A stretch of 64,000 nt of DNA from Portibacter marinus (GCF_021533195.1 NZ_JAJNKB010000006.1:186001-250000); one strand, 5' to 3'; positions 17,604 to 27,320 are shown, counted from the stretch's first letter. Notes: a model not told the origin generated them from the sequence alone. Translations and numbers: made by a program.

Positions 17604-18104
17604 ATGATTGTATCGAGTATAGTTGCTGTAACTAAAAACGGAGTGATAGGTAAAGACAACGATATACCGTGGGATCTACCTAAGGATATGCGTTACTTCA
17701 AAAGAACGACGCTGAATCACCACATCATCATGGGCCGGAAAAACTTTGAAGCCATGGGTAATCCACTCCCAAAACGTACCAATATTATCTTAACCAGAGA
17801 TCCTTTCTACATCGTATCCAATAGCCTGGTAGCCCACTCCATCGAAGAAGCACTTTCCATAGCTTTTGACAATGGTGAGGAAGAAGCTTTCATCATCGGA
17901 GGAGGTGAGATTTACAAACAAAGCATGCCCTATTGGGATAAGTTTTATATTACAGAAATCGATGCTGAAATCGAAGGAGATGTTTATTTTCCTGAGGTTG
18001 ATTACAAAGAGTGGGAATTAGTCTCTGAGGAACAACATCGCAAGGATGAAAACAATCCTTATGATTTTATATTTAAAGTTTACGAAAGAAAGGCTGCTGA
18101 GTAA
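17604..18104 (+). CDS. folA: Dihydrofolate reductase
   Basis: Cytosolic NADPH-dependent enzyme that regenerates tetrahydrofolate. Motifs are complete: IVAVTKNGVIGKDNDIPWDL near the N-terminus, Asp28 in LPKD as the proton-relay residue, IIMGRKNFEAMG for the cofactor phosphate, and FIIGGGEIY. Length is 166 residues. The ATG follows the mrdA stop with no spacing (TAAATG), so it is translated from the mre message or by coupling. Confidence 0.96.
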   Translation: MIVSSIVAVTKNGVIGKDNDIPWDLPKDMRYFKRTTLNHHIIMGRKNFEAMGNPLPKRTNIILTRDPFYIVSNSLVAHSIEEALSIAFDNGEEEAFIIGGGEIYKQSMPYWDKFYITEIDAEIEGDVYFPEVDYKEWELVSEEQHRKDENNPYDFIFKVYERKAAE

Positions 18105-18129
18105 GCGTTTGAGTATTACATCAAAATCT

Positions 18130-18137
18130 TAACTTTG
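18130..18137 (+). promoter_or_regulatory. Candidate promoter of the propeller/HTH regulator
   Basis: TAACTTTG is an exact TAnnTTTG -7 box, with TTTG at 18108-18111 and an 18-base spacer, the best two-part match in the window. It overlaps the TTG start (18135) of the next reading frame, so transcripts from here would need a start further in (CTG 18150 or TTG 18156). Confidence 0.5.
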
Positions 18138-20834
18138 ATAGCTAAAACGCTGAAATTGAATCCCTTTACTTTCTCATTGCTCTTATTCACCATCCCTTTA
18201 CTGGGTAATGGATATGGTACTTATCCTTTAGTGAGATATGTTTTAGATTCAAATTCCTATGTCGTGTCCCAGGATCCATTTGGGAATATTTTCAGTGGAG
18301 GTGATTACGGATTGAAGATATTGAAAGAAGGAGAATGGGAAGACTATGGTCCCTGGACTCAAAAGATTTCACACATCGAAACAGCACAAAATGGAGAGCT
18401 ATGGGTGGGAAATCAGCAGTTCTTTGGCAAAGTTAAAAACGATTCCCTCATATCTTTTGGCGAATCATTCTATTCTGAATTGGATTTTGCCCAACTACAT
18501 CAACTTATAGTTGTAAATTCTGGAAGCTATGTTCACCTGGATGGTAGAATATTGAGGGTTGGAAAGGATGTGGTAGATTTTAATTATGATGATGTCATCT
18601 TCGCAGGCAAATTAAATAGGGATCTGATCGTTCAAAGACAGAATAGCGGCTTATATCTATTTGCTGGCAATAACTTCAGAAAAATCAACAATAGCGATGA
18701 CTACGCTAAGGATCAGATACTTTCCATTGTAGAAATGGAAAATGGTCGCTTTCTTCTCATTTTTCAGGATAATGTCGTCATTTACGATGGAGACAATTTT
18801 TTTCCCTGGAGTCGAGAGGGAGTCGATTGGATTCGAAAGCTGGACGTAAGTCATGTCGTTGCCAATGCTCAAGGTATTTTTGTTACATCGGGATCAGATT
18901 TGTACCAATTAGATGCCAATGGGTCACTTATTAGAGCGATGAATATGGGACAGGATATTGATCATTTATTTGGCGATCAGGAAGGCAATCTTTGGATCAC
19001 AAGTGGCAAGAGTATTGCCTCCTTGCGGACCTCTTCTCCTGTAAAATTGATCAATGCACTGAATGAACAAGGTACGGCGATACTCAAGTTTGAAAACGAA
19101 GTATTTATAGGAACAGAGAGAGGAGCCTATCGGTCAGATGAAACTTCTTTCTTAAACGGGGGTTTGCCTCTCAAGATCAACGATGATTTTACCTATAGTT
19201 TCTATCTGGATGGTGGTCAATGTTTGATTTCTGACAAAAACGGGCTGGATTTATATAATGGAAGGATCAATGAAATTAACACCAATGGCACATCGTATGC
19301 TGTTCTGATTCTGGATGACGGTGCAACTATGATTGAGGCTTCATCGACTGGTTTGAACCTTTATGAAAAACAATATGGCAGATGGAATTTTCTTAACCAT
19401 TTGTATGGAATAGAAGAAGAAGTCAATCAAATCATCAAGGATGAGCGTGATCGAATATGGGTACATAGCCAGGTACAAGGCATATTTCTACTGAATTACG
19501 ATCCGACATTAATGGCTATTAGCCCTACGATATTTCCAATAAACAATCTCTCCCCTGAAGACATCAATGGAATTTTTCTTATCAATGGAAAGCCGATCAT
19601 TACCTCAAATCAAGGCATATTTGAATTCAATGAAAAGATAGGCAGATTTGAAGCAAGTGCCACTTATAACAGTGCTTTCGGTGATCTTAATGATATAGCA
19701 TACCTGTATCAAGATGAGTATGAAAATATATGGTATGTGTCAGAAGTAGAATCCGGAGTTTTGAAGGTGATTGATAAAGGAGTGGAGAAAGTAACTCAAA
19801 AACAAGCTTTGCCATACTTGCAAAGACATCTTAATTTAAACCAGCCTTTCGTACAATCTCTCGACGATGACAAAATGATTTTTGCAGGAGATCGTGGATT
19901 TGTGTTTCTCAACCAAGGTCAACTTAAAGGGAAGATCAAATTTCAGGTCCATCTTTATGGGCTGGAAAACTACAATGGACAAGATGAATTGATCGATCGA
20001 AAAATTTTGACTTCTTCAAATGCTAGTGAGCTTTTTATATTTCCCAAGAAGAGTGAAAAAATTACTTTCAAATTCAGCACCAACTATTCGGATGTTGATA
20101 ACATAGTTATGTATTCCTATAACATTAATGAAACCGGTTGGTCAGAGAAAACCTCCTCCAGTCAACTGACCATTGGCTTGCCAGGGGGAAAGAATACGGT
20201 TAAAGTAAGAGCACACTATGGATTTAATGAGCTTAGTAATACATTGGTCGTTCCAGTATTGATAGAACAGGATTGGTTTATGAAAGAAATGAACCAATAT
20301 ATTGTTTTAGGGGTACTACTACTTATCGCTGTTATTTTATTCTTCATCATGTGGTCTATCATGAAGTCACGAAAGAAAAAGAATAAGCGTCTAGCCTTTT
20401 TAATGGATATGCAAAAGAAAGAAATTGAGGAACTTCGTGATAAAAATGAGATCCTTAGTGCACAACTGATCAGTGCGATGAACGAAAACGACATTTCAAA
20501 GCAATTGGAAAAATTACATGAGGAAAATGAGGATGCCGAAGTCAGAAAAGCCATTAGAAAATTGATCAAGAAATTAAAATCTAAAAATAGTAGGGTCAGT
20601 GAAAATGTCCATCCTGACCCTGAATTCATCGCCAGATTAAAAATGAAATATCCAAGCCTTACCAGAAAGGACATCAAATTGTGTTCTCTTCTGAAAATGG
20701 ATTTAACAACCAAGGATATAGCCCCTATACTGGACATAACGGTGCGCGGAGTTGAAATCAGTCGATACAGACTGAGAAAGAAACTGGAGTTGGATAACGA
20801 CGTAGTCCTTTCTGAATTTTTAAAGAATATTTAA
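18135..20834 (+). CDS. Membrane one-component regulator: propeller, Y_Y_Y, coiled coil, HTH
   Basis: Protein of up to 899 residues. A signal-anchor is followed by a long beta-propeller region with two-component-regulator-propeller motifs (GNIFSGGDYGL, GNLWITSGKSI, DRIWVHSQVQG), then an Ig-like Y_Y_Y segment around residues 640-700 (MYSYNINETGWSE...KVRAHYGFNE). One membrane helix spans about 718-738, followed by a lysine/glutamate-rich coiled coil (about 745-820) and a LuxR-like helix-turn-helix (YPSLTRKDIKLCSLLKMDLT ... GVEISRYRLRKKL). No kinase or receiver domain is present, so signalling must pass straight from the periplasmic sensor to DNA binding. Targets and ligand are unknown. It lies 30 nt after folA and abuts the thioesterase (TAATG). 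Confidence 0.8.
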   Translation: MIAKTLKLNPFTFSLLLFTIPLLGNGYGTYPLVRYVLDSNSYVVSQDPFGNIFSGGDYGLKILKEGEWEDYGPWTQKISHIETAQNGELWVGNQQFFGKVKNDSLISFGESFYSELDFAQLHQLIVVNSGSYVHLDGRILRVGKDVVDFNYDDVIFAGKLNRDLIVQRQNSGLYLFAGNNFRKINNSDDYAKDQILSIVEMENGRFLLIFQDNVVIYDGDNFFPWSREGVDWIRKLDVSHVVANAQGIFVTSGSDLYQLDANGSLIRAMNMGQDIDHLFGDQEGNLWITSGKSIASLRTSSPVKLINALNEQGTAILKFENEVFIGTERGAYRSDETSFLNGGLPLKINDDFTYSFYLDGGQCLISDKNGLDLYNGRINEINTNGTSYAVLILDDGATMIEASSTGLNLYEKQYGRWNFLNHLYGIEEEVNQIIKDERDRIWVHSQVQGIFLLNYDPTLMAISPTIFPINNLSPEDINGIFLINGKPIITSNQGIFEFNEKIGRFEASATYNSAFGDLNDIAYLYQDEYENIWYVSEVESGVLKVIDKGVEKVTQKQALPYLQRHLNLNQPFVQSLDDDKMIFAGDRGFVFLNQGQLKGKIKFQVHLYGLENYNGQDELIDRKILTSSNASELFIFPKKSEKITFKFSTNYSDVDNIVMYSYNINETGWSEKTSSSQLTIGLPGGKNTVKVRAHYGFNELSNTLVVPVLIEQDWFMKEMNQYIVLGVLLLIAVILFFIMWSIMKSRKKKNKRLAFLMDMQKKEIEELRDKNEILSAQLISAMNENDISKQLEKLHEENEDAEVRKAIRKLIKKLKSKNSRVSENVHPDPEFIARLKMKYPSLTRKDIKLCSLLKMDLTTKDIAPILDITVRGVEISRYRLRKKLELDNDVVLSEFLKNI

Positions 20835-21304
20835 TGAGTTATAGTAAGCATTATATAGTGAGGTGGTCTGAAATAGACTTGAATATGCATATGACATCTT
20901 CGGCATATGTCAAATATATCACGGACACAAGAATGAGTTTTTTTGTGGAAAATGGTTTTGGACTTGAAGAGATGGAAAAGTTGCGGATGGGTCCCATTGT
21001 CCTTTGGGAAAAGAGCTATTTCTTTAAAGAAATACGGCCAGATGAAGAGATCACGGTCAAACTGTGGAACAGCGGTGCTTCCGAAGATGGGAGAATGATC
21101 AGGCTTGAGCAGCGCATCTATGACCAACATGGTACCAACACTTTTCTAGCTTATACACTTTTCGCCATTATTGACCAAAAACAAAGAAGGATTGCCACTC
21201 CGCCATTAGAATTAGCGTCGGCACTTGAAAATATGAGCAAGTCTGATCGATTCCGAGTGCTCAAAAAAGAGGAGCTGCGGGATCAGGAAGCTTTCCCCTT
21301 GTAA
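20834..21304 (+). CDS. Acyl-CoA thioesterase, 4HBT hotdog family
   Basis: Small hotdog-fold thioesterase of 156 residues. The active-site helix region RWSEIDLNMHMTSSAYVKY matches the D-x-N-x-H pattern of 4-hydroxybenzoyl-CoA/YbgC-type enzymes, with the acid in EIDLN. It hydrolyses a thioester of CoA or ACP; the chain is unknown. Its ATG overlaps the stop of the regulator by one base (TAATG), so the two are coupled. It ends 27 nt before the convergent pyruvate carboxylase gene. Confidence 0.8.
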   Translation: MSYSKHYIVRWSEIDLNMHMTSSAYVKYITDTRMSFFVENGFGLEEMEKLRMGPIVLWEKSYFFKEIRPDEEITVKLWNSGASEDGRMIRLEQRIYDQHGTNTFLAYTLFAIIDQKQRRIATPPLELASALENMSKSDRFRVLKKEELRDQEAFPL

Positions 21305-21331
21305 ACTTTCGCAATATTTTCAATGTATTGC

Positions 21332-24300
21332 TTATTTCGACTCTTTGTCCATTTCTAAAACCAGGTCATCTTGTTTGACCATGGTTCGATTTCCCAGATG
21401 CACTTTGGTAATGACACCATCATAGGGTGCAGTGATGGTACTTTCCATTTTCATGGCTTCTATAATGAAAAGAGGATCGTTTTTTTCTACCTTCTGTCCT
21501 TGTTTGACAAGTACTTTTGATAAGCTTCCCTGAAGCGGGGAGCCAATTTGCCCTTCACCATTGGCCTTTAAATGGACAGATACTTCACTTTTCACTTTTT
21601 CATCTTTAACCAAAACTGACCTGATGGCCCCATTGATTCTGAAAATAACCAGTCGTGTTCCATCTTCACTGGCCTCATTTGTATTGAGGTATTCGATTAA
21701 AATATTCTTTCCACGGGAAATGGAGACGGTGATTTCATTATTGGGCTTTAAACCATAAAAAAAGCAAGGAGTGGGTAACATTTCTGTATTGCCAAAGTCC
21801 TCAATATGGGTGTAGTAGTCTTCGAAAACTTTGGGATAAAGACTAAAACTTAAAAAGTCGAGAAAGCTGTTCTTTTCTGGAAAACGCTCTTGAAATACAG
21901 GGTATTCCTTCTCAAAATCGATGGCTTCCAGATGGGCATTCGGTTTGTCCGTAAAGCCCTTTTCATTTTTAAGCACATTGGCCTGGAATTCCTTAGGCCA
22001 ACCTTCTGCTCGCTGACCCAATTCACCTTTCATCATGGAAATCATGGAATCAGGAAAAGCTATCTTATCGCCTTTGGATTTCAGATCATCCACAGTCAAA
22101 CCATTGGCAGTCATAAACATCGCCATATCACCAACGACCTTGGATGAAGGAGTGACCTTGATCATCCCACCCATCATTTCATTGACATCTGCATAATTCT
22201 TTTTAATGGTGTCAAATTGATCTTCAAGTCCCATGGATCTGGCCTGAGGCCTGAGATTAGAGTATTGTCCGCCAGGAATTTCATGGTCATATACTTCCGC
22301 AGTTCCTGCTTTTAACTCCGTCTCAAATGGATAATAATATTTGCGTACCTCCTCCCAATAATTACTATATCTGTTTAGGTTTTGGAGGTCAATGTTTCCT
22401 GATCTTTCATGTCCTTCCATCATAGCGACGATGGAGTTAAAATTAGGTTGTGACGTCAAACCAGAAAGAGCACTTATGGCTACATCCACCACGTCGACAC
22501 CTGCATCAATGGCTTTTAAGTAGGTAGCTGCCTGAATGGATGAGGTGTCATGGGTATGCAAATGAATGGGAAGCTTAGTATGATTTTTTAATTCTTTGAT
22601 CAGGTATTCTGCTGCCAAAGGTTTAAGCAGCCCGGCCATATCCTTGATGGCTATGATGTGCGCCCCACTATCCTCGACAGCTTTCACCATATCCGTATAA
22701 TAGGCGATGTTGTACTTTCCATTTTTATCCATTACATCACCTGAATAGCAAATGCATACTTCAGCAATGGAATTCGTGCGGTCTCGGACAGCCTTTATAC
22801 TTGTCTTCATGGCCTCTAACCAGTTCATAGAATCAAAGATTCTGAAAACATCGATCCCGGTTTCCGCAGATTTTTCTACAAAAGCTTCGATTAGATTGTC
22901 AGGATAAGCCTTATATCCCACAGCATTTGAACCTCTTAGTAGCATTTGGAGCAAGGTGTTGGGAATGGCCTTTCTTAGCAGTTTCAATCGATCCCATGGA
23001 CTCTCTTTTAAAAAGCGCATAGAAACATCAAAGGTAGCGCCACCCCAAACCTCCATAGAAAAGAGTTCGTGTCCATGGTCCTTAGAAAATTGCTCCGCAA
23101 TATTCAGCATATCCATGGTCCTTACTCTGGTTGCCAGTAATGATTGGTGGGCATCTCTGAAGGTTGTATCTGTATATAAAATAGGCTTCTGGTCTTTCAG
23201 CCAGTCGGCAAATTTCTCGGGTCCCAATTCAGTCAACAATTGTTTGGTTCCCGGTTTGTGTTCACTGTTCTTTGGTTCCGGTATGTTGATATCTTTGAAT
23301 TCGACCTGATCCACCTTTTTCTTGACGTCCGGATTTCCATTTACATTCACTTCACCTAGATATCGGATAAGTTTTGTTCCCCTATCCTTCCAGTTGGGTG
23401 GGGTCAACAATTCCGGATGGTTAGCAATGTAATGAACAGTTGTATTTCCGGAACGGAAGCCCGGATCCCGAAGGATATTTAGAAGGAATGAAATGTTTGA
23501 TTTAACACCTCTAATCCTAAATTCTCTTAAAGCCCTATGAAGTCGGTCTGCTGCATCTGTTAGTGAACTTCCCGAAGCTGTTACTTTGACCAACATACTG
23601 TCAAAAAACGGTGATATGGTGGCACCTGCATAGGCATTTCCGGCATCCAGCCTAATCCCAAAGCCACTGGCACTCCTATAGGCCACCAGTCTTCCATAAT
23701 CCGGTTTGAAGTTTTGAGAAGGATCCTCTGTCGTAATTCTACATTGAATGGCTACTCCCCTATATGTAATGTCTTCCTGCTTACCCAAACCAATGCGTGG
23801 ATCAGATAGAGGATAACCTGCAGCAATTAATATTTGATTTCTGACGATGTCTTCACCAGTAATCACTTCAGTGATGGTATGCTCTACCTGAATCCTGGTA
23901 TTCACTTCTATGAAGTAAATATTCTCATTTTCATCTAACAAAAACTCGACCGTTCCTGCATTTTGATAACCTACTGAATTTCCGATGGCCAGAGCATGAC
24001 GATAGAGTGCTTCTCTTGTTTCTTGCTTTAATGATGTCGCTGGTGCAATTTCCACTACTTTTTGAAACCGCCTTTGAATAGAGCAATCTCTTTCAAATAG
24101 GTGGACCAAATTGCCATGTTGATCTCCGAGAAGTTGGACTTCAATATGTTTGGGATCTGCAATATATTTTTCTACAAAAACGGCAGGATTACCAAATGCT
24201 GTCTCGGCTTCTCCACTGGCTTCCTGGAAAGCTTTAACAATTTCATCATCTGAATGAACCACCCTCATTCCTCGACCACCACCACCATATGCAGCCTTGA

Positions 24301-24784
24301 CCATAACCGGATAACCAATTTCAGAAGCTGTTTTCCTTACCTCTTCAGCAGTTTTAATTTCCCCCTCGCTGGCGGGAACGATGGGAACACCTGATTCTTT
24401 CGCTGCTTTTTTAGCAGATATTTTATCACCTAATGCTGCCATGACTTCGGGCTTGGGTCCGATCCATTTAATACCAGCATCAATACAAGCCTGAGCAAAG
24501 TTTTCATTTTCTGAAAGGAAACCATAGCCAGGGTGAATAGCGTCCACATCGTTTTCTTGAGCGATCTTGATGATTTCACCGATGTCTAGATATGGCTTTA
24601 ATGGGTCATCTTTAGCACCAATCTGGTAAGCTTCGTCTGCTTTATATCTATGCAATGAGAAGCGATCTTCGAAGGTATATAGTGCGACTGTCCTTATGTT
24701 CAGTTCAGAGGCAGCACGAAAAACACGAATGGCAATTTCACCTCTGTTGGCAACAAGTAGTTTTTTTATGGATAATTCAGTCAA
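21332..24784 (-). CDS. pyc: Pyruvate carboxylase
   Basis: Single-chain biotin enzyme (1150 residues) that makes oxaloacetate from pyruvate and bicarbonate. The biotin carboxylase domain (about 1-455) has KLLVANRGEIAIR, the glycine-rich AAYGGGGRGMRVV ATP loop and FIEVNTRIQVEHTITE. The carboxyltransferase TIM barrel (about 535-830) has TDTTFRDAHQSLLATR, FRIFDSMNW and PIHLHTHDTS, the metal and substrate sites. The C-terminal biotinyl domain has EAMKMES with the biotin-accepting lysine near residue 1112. All three domains are fused as in the alpha4 type. Translation appears to start at TTG 24784. A consensus -7 box lies about 60 bases upstream. Confidence 0.96.
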   Translation of the reverse strand: MTELSIKKLLVANRGEIAIRVFRAASELNIRTVALYTFEDRFSLHRYKADEAYQIGAKDDPLKPYLDIGEIIKIAQENDVDAIHPGYGFLSENENFAQACIDAGIKWIGPKPEVMAALGDKISAKKAAKESGVPIVPASEGEIKTAEEVRKTASEIGYPVMVKAAYGGGGRGMRVVHSDDEIVKAFQEASGEAETAFGNPAVFVEKYIADPKHIEVQLLGDQHGNLVHLFERDCSIQRRFQKVVEIAPATSLKQETREALYRHALAIGNSVGYQNAGTVEFLLDENENIYFIEVNTRIQVEHTITEVITGEDIVRNQILIAAGYPLSDPRIGLGKQEDITYRGVAIQCRITTEDPSQNFKPDYGRLVAYRSASGFGIRLDAGNAYAGATISPFFDSMLVKVTASGSSLTDAADRLHRALREFRIRGVKSNISFLLNILRDPGFRSGNTTVHYIANHPELLTPPNWKDRGTKLIRYLGEVNVNGNPDVKKKVDQVEFKDINIPEPKNSEHKPGTKQLLTELGPEKFADWLKDQKPILYTDTTFRDAHQSLLATRVRTMDMLNIAEQFSKDHGHELFSMEVWGGATFDVSMRFLKESPWDRLKLLRKAIPNTLLQMLLRGSNAVGYKAYPDNLIEAFVEKSAETGIDVFRIFDSMNWLEAMKTSIKAVRDRTNSIAEVCICYSGDVMDKNGKYNIAYYTDMVKAVEDSGAHIIAIKDMAGLLKPLAAEYLIKELKNHTKLPIHLHTHDTSSIQAATYLKAIDAGVDVVDVAISALSGLTSQPNFNSIVAMMEGHERSGNIDLQNLNRYSNYWEEVRKYYYPFETELKAGTAEVYDHEIPGGQYSNLRPQARSMGLEDQFDTIKKNYADVNEMMGGMIKVTPSSKVVGDMAMFMTANGLTVDDLKSKGDKIAFPDSMISMMKGELGQRAEGWPKEFQANVLKNEKGFTDKPNAHLEAIDFEKEYPVFQERFPEKNSFLDFLSFSLYPKVFEDYYTHIEDFGNTEMLPTPCFFYGLKPNNEITVSISRGKNILIEYLNTNEASEDGTRLVIFRINGAIRSVLVKDEKVKSEVSVHLKANGEGQIGSPLQGSLSKVLVKQGQKVEKNDPLFIIEAMKMESTITAPYDGVITKVHLGNRTMVKQDDLVLEMDKESK

Positions 24785-24844
24785 GGTATTAATATTTATA
24801 AAAGATTGAAAAAATAGCAGAACATCTGCAAATGTCAGCCCACC

Positions 24845-24852
24845 AAAGTTAA
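24845..24852 (-). promoter_or_regulatory. Candidate -7 box for pyruvate carboxylase
   Basis: The minus strand reads TAACTTTG, an exact TAnnTTTG match, placing the start of transcription about 50-55 nt before the TTG start codon. Confidence 0.45.
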
Positions 24853-24915
24853 GATATTGGAGCTATTTAAAAGCATATTGAATGCATGTGTTTGAAGACA
24901 GGGCAAAAATTTCGC

Positions 24916-26118
24916 TTAATGATTGTATTTTTCAAAAGCGTAGTCCATGGCTTCAAGTATAATCTTACAAGCCTCATCTATTTCTTGTTCAGTGATGATC
25001 AATGGAGGAGCTAGTCTGAAGGAGCGATCGTTAAATAAAAACCAGTCTATGATCAATCCCAGGTCCATACACTTTCCCACGACATGTTTAAGATATTTCC
25101 TTTTGGTCAATTCTACAGCCATCATCAAACCGGAACTTCTGATTTCTTTGATAATGGGATGTTGAAGTGTTCTTCGGATCAGGGCTTCCTTAGTCAGTAC
25201 TTTTTCAGGTAACTCGTTTTCCAGTATTGTTGTCAATGTGGCATGCGCTGCTGCACAACTCACAGGATGACCTCCAAAGGTGGTAATGTGTCCAAGAGCA
25301 GGATTCTTGATCATTGAAGAGAAGATTTTTTCTGAAGAAACGACCGCACCAATCGGCATACCACCACCCATCGACTTGGCGATCAGTAATACATCAGGAA
25401 TGGCATTGTATTTTTGATGTGCGAATAGTGCTCCTGTTCTTCCAAATCCTGTTTGTATCTCATCTAAAATAAAAAGTGCACCTACTTTTTCACAACGAAT
25501 TTTTAGTTGAAGTAAATAATTGTCCAGTGGTGGATGGACTCCTGACTCTGCCTGAACGGGTTCGACGATCACAGCTGCGGTACTTTTGGTGATTTTATTC
25601 AGGTCTTCAACTAAATTATAGTTGATGTGTCTTACCCCTGGAACACCTGGCGCAAAATGCATGGTGAACCCAGTGTCACTTCTTAAGGCTTCGGCTCCGT
25701 AGGTACTTCCATGATAAGCATTTCGGCAAGCAATAATTTCAGTTCTGCCGGTCTGTTTTCTTGCCAACTTCATTGCCAGTTCTACGGTCTCCGTACCGGT
25801 CATTACGAAGTAGACAAGGTCAAGTCGTTTGTGCAGTTGGGAGGTCAATAAAGATGCATAAGAGGCTTGAGGAGATTGAATGTGTTCTCCGTAAACCATG
25901 GTATGCATGTGTCTGGAAACCTGATCTTTGACAGCTTTAACGACAGCGGGATGACAATGGCCTAGTGAACTGACGGAGATGCCACTGTTCATATCGAAGT
26001 ATTTTTTCCCTTTGCTATCATAAATGTAAATCCCTTCTGCCCGATCAATTTCGAGCATCAGAGGCATTTCATTGGTTTTGGCAACATGAGAAAGAAAGAG
26101 TTGTCGAATGCTGGGCAT
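24916..26118 (-). CDS. Class III PLP-dependent aminotransferase
   Basis: Cytosolic fold-type I aminotransferase of the acetylornithine/4-aminobutyrate group. Numbered from the ATG at 26118 it has 400 residues: the phosphate-binding MTGTETVELAMKLAR near 105-120, Asp219 in FILDEIQTGFGRTG contacting the PLP ring nitrogen, and the Schiff-base Lys248 in LLIAKSMGGGMPIGA. The frame stays open for 58 further codons up to 26292, but those are lysine/arginine/cysteine-rich and unlike the family. A near-consensus -7 box (TAACTTCG, 26151-26158 on the minus strand) falls within them, so they are rejected. The amino donor cannot be decided; no arginine-biosynthesis gene is adjacent. Confidence 0.88.
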   Translation of the reverse strand: MPSIRQLFLSHVAKTNEMPLMLEIDRAEGIYIYDSKGKKYFDMNSGISVSSLGHCHPAVVKAVKDQVSRHMHTMVYGEHIQSPQASYASLLTSQLHKRLDLVYFVMTGTETVELAMKLARKQTGRTEIIACRNAYHGSTYGAEALRSDTGFTMHFAPGVPGVRHINYNLVEDLNKITKSTAAVIVEPVQAESGVHPPLDNYLLQLKIRCEKVGALFILDEIQTGFGRTGALFAHQKYNAIPDVLLIAKSMGGGMPIGAVVSSEKIFSSMIKNPALGHITTFGGHPVSCAAAHATLTTILENELPEKVLTKEALIRRTLQHPIIKEIRSSGLMMAVELTKRKYLKHVVGKCMDLGLIIDWFLFNDRSFRLAPPLIITEQEIDEACKIILEAMDYAFEKYNH

Positions 26119-26322
26119 GGCTGTTTTTCTTGAAAAATAAAGGTTAGCTGCGAAGTTAGGAAGTATTTTATTTGCAGTGCAGGAGGGGAGGCATTTAATT
26201 TTGCGAATTCTGTACTGATTGGCAGCTAGCCAATGGAATTTGCAAGTCATGATGCGAGTCCTAAAGCGGGATAGGTTCACTACTATTTTCAATCACGCTA
26301 CAAAACACTGAAAAATTTGACT

Positions 26323-26330
26323 TACTTTTG
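26323..26330 (+). promoter_or_regulatory. Candidate -7 box for the 203-aa membrane protein
   Basis: TACTTTTG is an exact TAnnTTTG match only two bases before the first ATG (26333), so the message would be leaderless or start at the second ATG (26336) or later. Confidence 0.4.
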
Positions 26331-26332
26331 AT

Positions 26333-26944
26333 ATGATGGAAAATCTAGATATGTATCACGATTTTGCGGCTAAACTTTCGGCTTCTAAAAAATCCGTCGA
26401 AGTAGACGAATCTCTGCGAGATGCATACCATCAACAATCAGAAATATTACAGGATTTGAGAGAACAAAACGACAAGACCTTCTTTTTATGGGCTTCTCGA
26501 TATTTTATGATCTTTTCTGCCTCCATATTTTTGGTCCATATTTTATTTGAAGGACTATGGGTTGGACTATTAGGTATCATTTTAACTGCCGGATTTTTTC
26601 CCATCAGTAAAATACTCATGACCAGAAAAACCAAAGAAGTCAGTAGAGTAAACCTTACCGAAAATAAAACCCATCATTTATTGACCAAAACTGACTTAAC
26701 AATTCTTCAAAGCCTAAATCTTCGGATTATTGATTTGAGATTAACGAGGAATATCTTGCTTTTGATCATTTCGGTTGTACTCACTCCTTTGATATTTCTA
26801 TCTCTCCATGAACTGATAATTGGTGAGGTCTCACCACTTATATTTGGGTTAGCGGTTCTTTCAGGCAGTTTTCCTTGGATGATCTATTTCCACACTACCA
26901 TTGACCTACTTAAAAAGAAGAAAATAAAAATTGCTAAAATTTAG
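26333..26944 (+). CDS. Uncharacterised four-helix membrane protein
   Basis: Not recognised. This 203-residue protein has a charged N-terminal cytosolic-looking segment (1-45, rich in Lys/Glu/Asp), two hydrophobic helices near 50-90, a polar middle (95-135) and two more helices near 138-190, ending in a lysine-rich tail (KKKKIKIAKI). No catalytic motif is apparent. It begins ATGATG; the second Met is equally possible. Its end overlaps the convergent DUF1232 gene by 11 bp, so a shared function is not implied. Confidence 0.65.
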   Translation: MMENLDMYHDFAAKLSASKKSVEVDESLRDAYHQQSEILQDLREQNDKTFFLWASRYFMIFSASIFLVHILFEGLWVGLLGIILTAGFFPISKILMTRKTKEVSRVNLTENKTHHLLTKTDLTILQSLNLRIIDLRLTRNILLLIISVVLTPLIFLSLHELIIGEVSPLIFGLAVLSGSFPWMIYFHTTIDLLKKKKIKIAKI

Positions 26945-27320
26945 CATCTACCTCTTCTAAATCCTCGCTATTATAGTCGCTAAACCATTTGGCCAATTGT
27001 GTTTTGGCTTCTTTCCTAACATTTTCATCAATGTAGCAAGCGATAGAAACCAGGCCGAAGCTGATAACTCCTACATCATCAGTAAAACCTAAAAATGGCG
27101 TCACATCTGGAATTCCATCAATAGGATTGAGTAGATAACCGATGGTTCCAAGAATAATATTTTTCGCCCAGGCCGGTGTTTCTTTTCTCTGATATGCTTT
27201 AAAAAGCAAGAGAACCGTATATATGGTTTTGATGCCAATCGTCTTCAAGTAATTCGGAAGCTTATTAAGCAACTTATTGGCATTGAAAGACTTTCTGTAT
27301 TTGTTTAATTTTTCCAGCAT
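26934..27320 (-). CDS. DUF1232 (YkvA-like) protein
   Basis: Small protein of 128 residues with the DUF1232 core: a membrane-associated helical segment with LNPIDGIPDVTPFLGFTDDVGVISFGL around residues 67-93, where the P-x-D and G-x-x-DD residues are conserved. The biochemical role of the family is unknown. The N-terminus is lysine-rich and the C-terminus acidic. It is divergent from the DUF819 gene and overlaps the 3' end of the four-helix protein gene on the opposite strand. Confidence 0.8.
   Translation of the reverse strand: MLEKLNKYRKSFNANKLLNKLPNYLKTIGIKTIYTVLLLFKAYQRKETPAWAKNIILGTIGYLLNPIDGIPDVTPFLGFTDDVGVISFGLVSIACYIDENVRKEAKTQLAKWFSDYNSEDLEEVDAKF

Noticed and set aside
21311-21331. 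Hairpin GCAATA / TATTGC between the convergent thioesterase and pyruvate carboxylase genes
   Set aside because: The stem is only six AT-rich pairs, the loop is nine bases and there is no T-run, so it is too weak to call a terminator.
26119-26292. 58-codon N-terminal extension of the class III aminotransferase
   Set aside because: Its composition is unlike the family, the natural start MPSIRQLF follows, and a near-consensus -7 box falls within it.
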